Part shown: positions 25,273 through 33,226 of the stretch, in pieces
Numbering within the stretch: the first letter of the stretch is position 1
Layout of the letters: every line of letters starts with the position of its first letter
Assembly (NCBI RefSeq): GCF_007859075.1
Contig: NZ_VOAK01000011.1
Location: forward strand, 1,302,001-1,366,000
From: Gemmobacter aquaticus
Lineage (GTDB): Bacteria > Pseudomonadota > Alphaproteobacteria > Rhodobacterales > Rhodobacteraceae
Direction: 5' to 3'
Length of the DNA: 64,000 nucleotides
The notes under the pieces: model-generated
Told to the model about the DNA's origin: nothing
Database searches by the model: none
Seen by the model: only the letters and a program-made list of their open reading frames with translations
Translations under genes and position numbers: made by a program

Positions 25273-25404
25273 GTTGCACCTCCGCCGAAATAATGAACCC
25301 CGATGTTTATATGGACACCAGATTTCTGCTTTGAGCCTAGTGAACGGTCGGCCATCAAACAAGCGTGAATTCGCGACGGATCCCACCCCCCGGCCCGCAT
25401 CACG

Positions 25405-25416
25405 TCACGGTTACAT
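25405..25416 (-). promoter_or_regulatory. Degenerate copy of the shared motif
   Basis: The minus strand reads ATGTAACCGTGA, keeping TGTAACC of copy 2 but not the ACA end. It lies 132 bases upstream of the TTG start of the TPR-protein gene, the same distance and orientation as copy 3 to its gene. Confidence 0.3.
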
Positions 25417-25473
25417 ACTTTATTTTGGGCGCTGAACCCGCATTCTTGGCCATCAACTTTGCGGGGGAAGCCC

Positions 25474-25740
25474 ATGGGCCAAGCATACCAGCAAAGCTCC
25501 GGCTTTCGTCGGCTTCTTTCAAGGTTTCCGGGGCGCGAGGATGCGATCCGACTTGCCGCACTCAAAGACCAACGGTTCCGGGCTTTGTGCGACGATCTGC
25601 TTCTCGCGATCGAAACACTCGAGCGGTTCGAGCATCGCCCAGATGCCGCACACCGCATCGAGATCCCCGAGTACCGACGCCTCATCGCCGAACTTGAGGC
25701 AGAACTCGTGGACTATTTCGCAACGCGGCGGCGCGGCTGA
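25474..25740 (+). CDS. Small hypothetical helical protein
   Basis: The protein has 88 residues from the ATG at 25474, preceded by GGGGGAAG. The sequence is almost all charged helix: FRRLLSRFPGREDAIRLAAL, DQRFRALCDDLLLAIETLERF, EYRRLIAELEAELVDYF. A two-helix or coiled-coil adaptor is likely. No signal or membrane segment is present. No function is recognised. It lies directly before the motif copy and the decarboxylase gene. Confidence 0.65.
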   Translation: MGQAYQQSSGFRRLLSRFPGREDAIRLAALKDQRFRALCDDLLLAIETLERFEHRPDAAHRIEIPEYRRLIAELEAELVDYFATRRRG

Positions 25741-25759
25741 ACCCGCCTGCAAAACGTCA

Positions 25760-25771
25760 CCGTAACTAACA
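25760..25771 (+). promoter_or_regulatory. Shared motif CNGTAACYWACA, copy 4 (upstream of decarboxylase)
   Basis: CCGTAACTAACA lies 91 bases before the ATG of the decarboxylase gene. Confidence 0.5.
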
Positions 25772-25861
25772 TGCCGCCAATGGAGCAACCCGAGAGCCAG
25801 AACCTAGGCTTTTCCAAGGGCCAGCGGAAAACGCGCAACAAAATTCGATTGGAGGACCCCG

Positions 25862-28603
25862 ATGAACAAGCAAAGAACCGCGTCAAAATCCAGGCCAGCC
25901 GACCAGGATCGCATCGACAACCTGTTTTCCGTCCCTGGGGCCCGCGCTGATCGCTGGCGTGCCTTGCATTCTGCCGCTGTCGACTGGGCGCGCGGACATG
26001 CAGGCCGCGAACCGGTGGAAGCGGCACTTGAGGATTTTGGCGCCTACGAGGAGTTTTTCGCCTATCCCGGCCAGCGGCTTGTATCGGTCCTTAAAGATCG
26101 CATCGCGACAGGAGATGCTGAGGGCGCCGCGCGCCTTGCCCGCCGCCTGTCGGAATCCATCCTGACACGTTCCTACAAACACGATACCGGTGCTTGGGAC
26201 GCGGTGGACCAATCCACCGAACCGTCTGTCGAGCTTTCGTCAAGCTTCAGCACGCGCGAAGGAACACATCGCCCCTACTTTGAAATGCTGGTCGTGTCGC
26301 CCTATGCGGCTGAACGCGGAGCCCTGATCGGGGCCGAGATGCGCAAACTGCGCCGGCGCGAAGATCCCTTCGTCTATGAAACCGTCTCCGTCCCCTCGTT
26401 CGAGGACGCGGTCTGCGCCATCCTTCTCAACCCCGCCATCGCGGCTGTCACCTTGTACGAAGGCTTTGAGTTCGCGTCGCGCCATGCCGCGCCAGTGCTG
26501 CGCAGCGTTCTCGCTGCGGCAGGCTTTGACGAGGCGCATCTTCGGGGCGAGGATATGCTGCTGGCCCTGGCAGACGGGCTGAAACGCCTGCGGCCAGAGA
26601 TCGACATCTACATCCTTTCGGACCGGCATGTGGAGCGGATCGCAGGTGATGCGCGCGCTACGTCCGTACGCCGCGTCCTCTACTCGGTCGAGGAAATGCT
26701 GGAGTTGCACCTATCGGTGCTTGAAGGCGTCGGCGACCGTTTCCGTACACCCTTCTTCGACAATCTGAAGAAATACGCGACGCGGCCGATCAGCACGTTC
26801 CATGCCCTGCCGATTGCGCGCGGAAAGTCTGTGTTCAAGTCAGACTGGATCCGCGACATGGGCGAGTTCTACGGCCTGAACATCTTCCTTGCGGAATCGA
26901 GTGCGACGACCGGTGGCCTAGACAGCCTTCTGGAACCGACGGGCAACATCAAGGAAGCGCAAGAGATGGCCGCGCGCGCGTTCGGCGCCGACCATGTCTT
27001 TTTCGTCACCAACGGCACCTCCACATCGAACAAGATGGTTCACCAGGCCCTGATTGCGCCGGGCGACATCGTTCTGCTGGATCGCAACTGCCACAAGTCG
27101 CACCATTACGGGCTTGTCCTCGCGGGTGGGCAGCCCCTCTACATCGACGCCTTCCCGATGACGGAATACTCGATGTATGGGGCGGTGCCGCTGAAGCGCA
27201 TCAAGAAGGCACTGCTTGACCTGAAGGCCGAAGGTCGACTTGATCGCGCCAAGATGGTTGACCTGACGAACTGCACCTTCGATGGTCACATCTACAATTG
27301 CCGCCGGGTGATGGAGGAATGCCTTGCCATCAAGCCGGACCTGATCTTCCTCTGGGATGAGGCATGGTTCGGCTTCGCGCACTGGTCGCCGTTCCTGCGA
27401 CCCCGCACCGCCATGGGAGCCGCCGATACCATCGAGAAATGGATGGCGGACCCCGCCTCAGTCACCGCCTGGGAGAAGCAGCAGGCAGAATTGGGCGATA
27501 ACCCATCGTCCGAGAAACTTCTGGCAACACGCCTGATCCCGGACCCGCGCAAGATCAAGATCCGCGTCTATCAGACCAACTCGACGCACAAGTCGATGTC
27601 TGCCCTGCGGCAGGGCTCGATGGTGCTGGTGCGGGACGTAGACTTCCGCACGGTCGAGGCACAGTTCCACGAGGCTGTGTTCACCCACGCCTCGACCTCG
27701 CCCAATCAACAGCTGATCGCCAGCCTCGATGTGGCGCGGCGACAGATGGAGCTGGAGGGCTACGGACTTGTCGCCAACGCAATCGAGATCGCGCTCGATA
27801 TCCGGCGCGAGGTGAACCGGCATCCGCTTATATCGAAGTACTTCCGTATCCTTGGCGCCGACGAGATGGTGCCTGCGGAATACCGCGAAAGCGGCTTTGT
27901 CGATTTCATGACCGAAGGCATGAATTTTGCCGATCAGGTCCGCTCGATGAACGAGGACGAGTTCTGTCTGGATCCCACGCGCATCACGCTTGTGTGCGGC
28001 ACGGCGGGCTTTGACGGAACGCAGTTCAAGAAGCTGATGGCCGATGAACACGACATCCAGTTCAACAAGACCTCGCGCAATTCGGTTTTGCTTCAGTCGA
28101 ATATCAACAACACGCGCAGCGACGTCGCGCAGTTGATCAGGGTGCTGATGCAGATCTGCGATCAGATCGAGGATCAGTTGGCACAAGGCGGCGACAATGG
28201 TCGCAAGCTTTTCGCGGCCCGCGTCAAATCCCTGATGGAGGATGTGCCGGACTTGCCCGACTTCAGCCATTTCCACGAGGCTTATCGCGGGGATGCAGGC
28301 AAGCTGACGCCAGAGGGCGACATGCGCCGGGCCTTCTACGGCGCCTACTACCCCGAAGGGTGCGAGTATGTGCCCATTGACAGCGCGGAATGCGATCAGC
28401 GGCTGAAGCAAGGGCCCGAGATGATCTCGGCGAATTTCGTGATTCCCTATCCGCCGGGATTTCCGATCCTCGTGCCGGGACAGGTCGTGACCCAGGCCAC
28501 AATCGACTTCATGCGCAAGCTCGATGTGAAAGAGATCCACGGCTACGAACGCGCCCGCGGCCTGAAGCTCATCCGGCCCGACCACGCGGCCGACAGGCAC
28601 TGA
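25862..28603 (+). CDS. Orn/Lys/Arg-type PLP decarboxylase with long N-terminal extension
   Basis: The protein has 913 residues with GGAGGA before the ATG. The PLP core is clear: FVTNGTSTSNKMVHQAL, LLDRNCHKSHHYG, FLWDEAWFGFAHWSP and the Schiff-base Lys at about residue 577 in NSTHKSMSALRQGS. The C-terminal domain includes FNKTSRNSVLLQSNINNTRS. A receiver-like wing (about 135-215, EMLVVSPYAAERGALIGAEM) precedes the core. Biodegradative decarboxylases are usually 710-755 residues with the Lys near 355-390, so about 130 N-terminal residues are extra. These enzymes consume a proton per amino acid. Which amino acid is used cannot be read. Two AspT-like exchangers follow, suggesting a decarboxylation/antiport cycle. 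Confidence 0.88.
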   Translation: MNKQRTASKSRPADQDRIDNLFSVPGARADRWRALHSAAVDWARGHAGREPVEAALEDFGAYEEFFAYPGQRLVSVLKDRIATGDAEGAARLARRLSESILTRSYKHDTGAWDAVDQSTEPSVELSSSFSTREGTHRPYFEMLVVSPYAAERGALIGAEMRKLRRREDPFVYETVSVPSFEDAVCAILLNPAIAAVTLYEGFEFASRHAAPVLRSVLAAAGFDEAHLRGEDMLLALADGLKRLRPEIDIYILSDRHVERIAGDARATSVRRVLYSVEEMLELHLSVLEGVGDRFRTPFFDNLKKYATRPISTFHALPIARGKSVFKSDWIRDMGEFYGLNIFLAESSATTGGLDSLLEPTGNIKEAQEMAARAFGADHVFFVTNGTSTSNKMVHQALIAPGDIVLLDRNCHKSHHYGLVLAGGQPLYIDAFPMTEYSMYGAVPLKRIKKALLDLKAEGRLDRAKMVDLTNCTFDGHIYNCRRVMEECLAIKPDLIFLWDEAWFGFAHWSPFLRPRTAMGAADTIEKWMADPASVTAWEKQQAELGDNPSSEKLLATRLIPDPRKIKIRVYQTNSTHKSMSALRQGSMVLVRDVDFRTVEAQFHEAVFTHASTSPNQQLIASLDVARRQMELEGYGLVANAIEIALDIRREVNRHPLISKYFRILGADEMVPAEYRESGFVDFMTEGMNFADQVRSMNEDEFCLDPTRITLVCGTAGFDGTQFKKLMADEHDIQFNKTSRNSVLLQSNINNTRSDVAQLIRVLMQICDQIEDQLAQGGDNGRKLFAARVKSLMEDVPDLPDFSHFHEAYRGDAGKLTPEGDMRRAFYGAYYPEGCEYVPIDSAECDQRLKQGPEMISANFVIPYPPGFPILVPGQVVTQATIDFMRKLDVKEIHGYERARGLKLIRPDHAADRH

Positions 28604-28704
28604 ACTCGGACAACCGATCGCCGGGGGATGCCCCGGCGGTCAAGGCACCCGTTCGACACCCCCCTGCTCCCGGTCGGACGTTCACGCTTCACGAGGGATG
28701 ACAC

Positions 28705-30396
28705 ATGTTGAACTACATCGCAGAGACGTTGCGCGGGAATCCTCAACTGGCGATTTTCGTCACATTGGCCATCGGTTACTGGATCGGCGCCCGCCGGTTC
28801 GGCAGTTTCAGCCTCGGCGCCGTGACCGGAACGCTGCTTGTCGGCATTCTCGTCGGTCAGATCGGCATCGAGATCTCTGGTCAGGTGAAGTCGATCTTCT
28901 TCATCATGTTCCTGTTTGCGGTGGGCTTTGGCGTCGGCCCGCAATTCGTCCGCGGCATTGCATCGGACGGGGCGCCCCAGGCTTTGTTCGCCGTGGTTGT
29001 ATCGACGCTGTGCTTGCTTTCGGTCTACATCGCAGCACTTGTGGCGGGCTACGGTCCCGGCCTTGCCGCAGGGCTGCTTGCCGGGGCGCAGACAATCTCG
29101 GCCTCTATGGGGCTTGCGACCGATGCGATCAACGCCTCGGGCCTGACGCCCGAAGAGGCGAAGGCCCAGTTGGACCTGATGCCGGTGTCCTATGCCATCA
29201 CCTATCTGTTCGGCACGGTCGGAACGGGTTGGATACTCGCGTTTCTTGGCCCAAAAATCCTGCGCATCGATATCGCGGCAGAGTGCGCGCGCTATGAGCG
29301 TGAGATGTCGGCTGGGGCAACCGAGTCCGGCTTCATCAGCGGGCGTCGCAAGCGCGAGTTTCGTGCGTATCAGATCCGCGAGGGCGGAAAGGCGGTCGGC
29401 CTGACAATCGGACAGGCCGAACGCGACCTGCTCCCCGGTGAGCGGATCTTCGTCGAGGGGCTTCGCCGCAACGGCGAGATCATCGCGCATGCCATCGATA
29501 CCGTCCTGAAACCTGGCGACGTGGTGGCCGTCGCCGGTCGGCGCGAGGTGCTGGTGAACGTGCTGGGTTCGGGCGTTGAGGTTGATGACGCGGAGCTGCT
29601 TGATGTCCCCGTCGAGGCGGTGGACGTCCTGATCACCAACAAGGCGCTCGATGGCCGCACTTTGGCCGACGCCGGACAAGAACCCTATGCCCGTGGGGTA
29701 TTTCTGAACTCGATCCGGCGCGGCTCGGCCGCGGTCAGCATCCCTGTGTTGCCGCAGACAAAGCTCAATCGCGGCGACATTCTGCGGGTATCCGGCACGA
29801 CCGCTTCTATCAACCGGTTCGTCGCAGCTGCCGGCTTTGCTGACAGACCCGTGACCGTCACCAATATGACGCTGGTCGGACTTGCGATCCTGATCGGAGG
29901 ACTGATCGGGGCCTATGTCCTGCCGATTGGCGGCGTTCCGATCACCCTGTCCACGTCGGGCGGTGCGCTCATTGCCGGGATCTTTGTGGGCTGGCTGCGC
30001 ACAGTGAAACCGCAGATCGGGAACGTCCCGCAACCGACACTCTGGTTCATGAACTCTGTCGGCCTGAATGTCTTTATCGCGATTGTGGGGATCAGCTCGG
30101 GTCCGACCTTCATCGCAGGGCTGAAAGAGGCGGGCTTTGGCATCTTCTTCTGGGGATTGTTCGCCACCGGCGCGCCCATGCTGCTTGCCCCCCTGATCGG
30201 CAAGTACATCTTCCGCTTTGACCCGGCGATCAACCTTGGCTGCTGCGGCGGCGCGCGCACCTCGACCGCTTCGGTGGCGATGGTGGGCGAGGTGGCGAAG
30301 TCTGATGTGCCGATGCTGGGATACACGGTCCCCTATGCCGTCTCGAACACGCTGCTGACCCTTTGGGGACTTGTCATCGTCCTTCTGATTATCTGA
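28705..30396 (+). CDS. AspT-like antiporter (AAE family), first copy
   Basis: The 563-residue membrane protein has the AspT layout: an N-terminal membrane half of about five segments (AIFVTLAIGYWIGARRFGSF, FFIMFLFAVGFGVGPQFVRGI, AGAQTISASMGLATDAI), two cytoplasmic TrkA-C (RCK-C) domains (about 205-375, FRAYQIREGGKAVGLTIGQA and ERIFVEGLRRNGE), and a second membrane half ending PMLGYTVPYAVSNTLLTLWG. The related Tetragenococcus AspT swaps aspartate for alanine beside a decarboxylase. Here the partner is an Orn/Lys/Arg-type enzyme, so the exchanged pair may differ. It lies 101 bases behind the decarboxylase. Confidence 0.9.
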   Translation: MLNYIAETLRGNPQLAIFVTLAIGYWIGARRFGSFSLGAVTGTLLVGILVGQIGIEISGQVKSIFFIMFLFAVGFGVGPQFVRGIASDGAPQALFAVVVSTLCLLSVYIAALVAGYGPGLAAGLLAGAQTISASMGLATDAINASGLTPEEAKAQLDLMPVSYAITYLFGTVGTGWILAFLGPKILRIDIAAECARYEREMSAGATESGFISGRRKREFRAYQIREGGKAVGLTIGQAERDLLPGERIFVEGLRRNGEIIAHAIDTVLKPGDVVAVAGRREVLVNVLGSGVEVDDAELLDVPVEAVDVLITNKALDGRTLADAGQEPYARGVFLNSIRRGSAAVSIPVLPQTKLNRGDILRVSGTTASINRFVAAAGFADRPVTVTNMTLVGLAILIGGLIGAYVLPIGGVPITLSTSGGALIAGIFVGWLRTVKPQIGNVPQPTLWFMNSVGLNVFIAIVGISSGPTFIAGLKEAGFGIFFWGLFATGAPMLLAPLIGKYIFRFDPAINLGCCGGARTSTASVAMVGEVAKSDVPMLGYTVPYAVSNTLLTLWGLVIVLLII

Positions 30397-30462
30397 CGGC
30401 CCTTGATCAAGGGCCGCTGACTTTACGGCAAAGGCAGAGAGTTCCATCAGTGGAGTGCGGCC

Positions 30463-32157
30463 ATGGAATGGCTTTCCGGTTTTCTCGAATCCTACCCCGA
30501 GTTGGCGGTCTTCCTTGCGATCTCGATCGGGTACATGCTTGGCGATGTGAAGATCGGGGGCTTTTCCTTTGGGCCCGTGACCGGATCGTTGGTCGCTGGA
30601 ATCCTGATCGGCCAGATCGCCGAAGTGCCCGTCTCGGCAATGGCGAAGTCCTTCCTGTTCCTGCTCTTTCTGTTTGGTATCGGCTATTCGGTCGGGCCGC
30701 AGTTCATGCAAGCAATGAAGCGGGACGGATTGCGCGCCGTCCTGCTCGCCTCTGTCTGCACGACGACGGGGCTGCTCGTTGCCTATACGGCCTCACGGAT
30801 TCTGGGTCTTGATCCGGGGTATTCCGCCGGAATGCTCTCTGGCGGGCTGACCCAAAGCGCAGCAATGGGCACCGCGACAGAGGCGATCAACAATCTTGCG
30901 ATCCCATTGGAGGAGCAGCAACGCTACGTCGCCCACGTGGGGGTTGCAGATGCTGTCTGCTATCTTTTCGGCGTAGTGGGTGCGATCTGGTTCTGCAGTT
31001 CGCTCGCCCCCAAACTGCTTGGCGCAGATCTTGAGGCTGAAGCCAGGAAGATGGAGGCGGAGCTTGGGCTGGAGCCCACCCATCAGGGGGTTCTGTCCGG
31101 CTACCGCCAGTTCGAGATGCGTGCCTACCGGCTGCCCGCAAATGCCGAGGTGGTGGGCCTGACCATCCAGCAGGCCGAACAGCGCCGTGCTGAGGACCGT
31201 TTTTTCATCCCGCGTCTTCGCCGCGAGGGGAACATCCTTCTCGCCACCCCGGACCTGGTCCTTAAGGCTGGGGATGTGATTGCCGTAACCGGACGTCGCA
31301 AGGCGATGATCGAAAAGATCGGCGACCCGCATGATGCCGAGATTGACGACTTTGAGTTGCTGGATATCCCCATGAAGGTTGTCGATGTCCTGATGTCGCG
31401 ACGCGAACTCGACGGGCGCCAACTGGCTGACATCGCGACAGAGCCCTGGACGCGCGGGATCTATCTGCGCACATTGCGGCGCGGTGCAGAGAATGTGCCG
31501 ATTGGCGCAAAGATGGAGCTGTTTCGGGGGGACGTGCTGACGCTGGTCGGCCCGGAAGATGCGGTAGATGCTGCCGCGAAGAAGATCGGACCGATCATTG
31601 CCCCGACAACCAGCACCGATTTCGTAGTGCTTGGTCTGGCCATCTTTCTCGGCGGGATGGTGGGCGTGCTGGTCAAGTTCACCATTGGCGGCGCGGTCAT
31701 TTCGCTTGGAACGAGCGTCGGGGCGCTGGTCGCAGGTCTTGTCGTGGGGCACATGCGCACAAGGCATCCGCTTTTCGGGCGCATCCCGGATGGTGCCGTG
31801 GCGCTGATGACCTCGCTTGGGCTGGCCGCCTTTGTCGCGATGACAGGGCTTCACGCGGGCCCGGTGTTCCTCGATGCGCTGCGCGATGCAGGCATCGGTC
31901 TCTTCTTCGGTGGCATGGCGGTGACTCTGACGCCGCTCCTCGTGGGCCTCGCCTTCGGCCGTTACATCCTGCGGATGCCGCCAGTCCTGCTACTCGGCGC
32001 GCTTGCCGGCGCGTTGACGATGACAGCCGCAATGGGCGCCGTGCAACAGAGGTCGAAAAGTCCGGTTGCAGTTTTGGGTTACACCCCGGCCTATCCGATC
32101 GCGAACATCCTGCTTACCCTCTGGGGAACGGTGATCGTGATCCTGACCGCCGGCTGA
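30463..32157 (+). CDS. AspT-like antiporter (AAE family), second copy
   Basis: This 564-residue paralogue of the preceding gene has the same architecture: membrane half (SIGYMLGDVKIGGFSFGPVTG, LFLLFLFGIGYSVGPQFMQA, GGLTQSAAMGTATEA), two TrkA-C domains (about 210-380, FEMRAYRLPANAEVVGLTIQ, RFFIPRLRREGNILLATPD), and the C-terminal half ending VLGYTPAYPIANILLTLWG. The copies are clearly diverged (for example GAQTISASMGLATDAI against GGLTQSAAMGTATEAI), so they are old duplicates. They may form a heteromer or serve two substrates. The gap is 66 bases, in one operon with the decarboxylase. Confidence 0.9.
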   Translation: MEWLSGFLESYPELAVFLAISIGYMLGDVKIGGFSFGPVTGSLVAGILIGQIAEVPVSAMAKSFLFLLFLFGIGYSVGPQFMQAMKRDGLRAVLLASVCTTTGLLVAYTASRILGLDPGYSAGMLSGGLTQSAAMGTATEAINNLAIPLEEQQRYVAHVGVADAVCYLFGVVGAIWFCSSLAPKLLGADLEAEARKMEAELGLEPTHQGVLSGYRQFEMRAYRLPANAEVVGLTIQQAEQRRAEDRFFIPRLRREGNILLATPDLVLKAGDVIAVTGRRKAMIEKIGDPHDAEIDDFELLDIPMKVVDVLMSRRELDGRQLADIATEPWTRGIYLRTLRRGAENVPIGAKMELFRGDVLTLVGPEDAVDAAAKKIGPIIAPTTSTDFVVLGLAIFLGGMVGVLVKFTIGGAVISLGTSVGALVAGLVVGHMRTRHPLFGRIPDGAVALMTSLGLAAFVAMTGLHAGPVFLDALRDAGIGLFFGGMAVTLTPLLVGLAFGRYILRMPPVLLLGALAGALTMTAAMGAVQQRSKSPVAVLGYTPAYPIANILLTLWGTVIVILTAG

Positions 32158-32212
32158 ATGCCCGGGGTGCAAGGCACGGGCCGGCAGGACGGTGATGGGC
32201 CAAGGAGGTTTC

Positions 32213-32233
32213 ATGTCCGTTCGCAACGGATAA
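32213..32233 (+). other. Orphan Shine-Dalgarno plus six-codon frame
   Basis: A near-perfect site AAGGAGG lies 5-6 bases before an ATG that opens only MSVRNG and a TAA. The coding bases contain the palindrome TCCGTT-CGC-AACGGA. It lies 55 bases behind the second antiporter. It could be the leftover start of a deleted gene or a leader element. Confidence 0.35.
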
Positions 32234-32291
32234 CGACCCGTGGGCCAGCGGGCACCCGCGAGTGCCAATCAGGAAATCCGGCTGCCGCCGA

Positions 32292-32633
32292 TCAGTCCTT
32301 CTTGCGCTGTTCCTGCAAAGCCCGGATCACCGCTTCGGCCAAAGTGGAAACGGTCAAAACGAAGATGCCGATCCCTACGACGAGGAACGCCACTGTGAAC
32401 AACTTGCCCGGGATTGTCCTGGGCGCCAGATCGCCATACCCGACCGTCGCCATCGAGACGACCGAAAAGTAGAAGGCGTCGAGGACCCCCCAGCCCTCGA
32501 TAAGCCAGAACCCAAGGGTACCTGCTCCGGCCACCAAAGCCGATATCAGCAGCAGTGCCTGCACGCGGGGCGCCCGAAACGCCATGTGCAACGCACGGCT
32601 GATTTCGATATATGCGACAAAGAGGTTCCTCAT
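32292..32633 (-). CDS. Two-TM potassium channel subunit (Ion_trans_2)
   Basis: The protein has 113 residues from the ATG at 32633 (the frame extends 29 codons further without a good start). The layout is short helix, TM1 (VQALLLISALVAGAGTLGFWL), pore loop and TM2 (LFTVAFLVVGIGIFVLTVSTL). The selectivity filter is TVGYGD within VVSMATVGYGDLAPRT, diagnostic for K+ channels. A charged C-terminus (IRALQEQRKKD) lacks an RCK domain. It probably assembles as a tetramer in the inner membrane. It is convergent to the antiporter operon. Confidence 0.88.
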   Translation of the reverse strand: MRNLFVAYIEISRALHMAFRAPRVQALLLISALVAGAGTLGFWLIEGWGVLDAFYFSVVSMATVGYGDLAPRTIPGKLFTVAFLVVGIGIFVLTVSTLAEAVIRALQEQRKKD

Positions 32634-33226
32634 GATCACACTACCTAAAGCCTTCCGTCGCACCCCACAATAATGAGCATCATGGCAGGTGCGTGCGTGC
32701 TCCACCCGCCAGAAGGCCAAACATCAAGTGCTTTGGAAAGGGACGACGATCCGGGCTTGGCCCGCATGCCGCTGGGCGTACCCAGCTTGAGCGCCCCACC
32801 GCGGTCACACGCGGTATGCATGCGACAGACGCGGCGATCGACTCGGCAGGCTGCCTGTCAACTTGACTGCCCCGACTTTGTTGCCCCGAGACCAGTCGTG
32901 AAACATGCGCACCACAGATCCGACGTGCAATCGCCACGCGCGAAAACCTATCGCGCCTTAACACGCTCAGATTGCGCATCTGATGAAAATCTAACCAACC
33001 TTGACACTTCTGCGCTTGGCCTATTGCAGGCGGCACTTGCCTTACAAACCAATCTCCGACACCTTGAGCCGTGCGGAATTTTGTTGAACCGCGACTGATG
33101 CTTACGAAATTGCCTCGGCCAATGGCTGAAATCCCTTCCAATAAAGAACAGGTTGGTTCCTTACGGGTGCCACTGACAGGACGACAATCACCGCAGGTCT
33201 GACCGAACTCTTGTAGGATGTGAAGA
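32634..33226. other. Intergenic region, nothing certain
   Basis: About 590 bases between divergent genes. A TTGACA at 33001-33006 is followed 15 bases later by TATTGC (33022-33027), a possible weak promoter toward the glycosyltransferase gene. A long minus-strand open frame (32680-33321) has no family pattern and overlaps the start of the next gene; it is not supported. Confidence 0.35.

Noticed and set aside
28543-30711. 722-codon minus-strand frame opposite the first antiporter
   Set aside because: Asp/Arg/Gln-rich shadow without any domain; the plus strand encodes a full AspT-type carrier.
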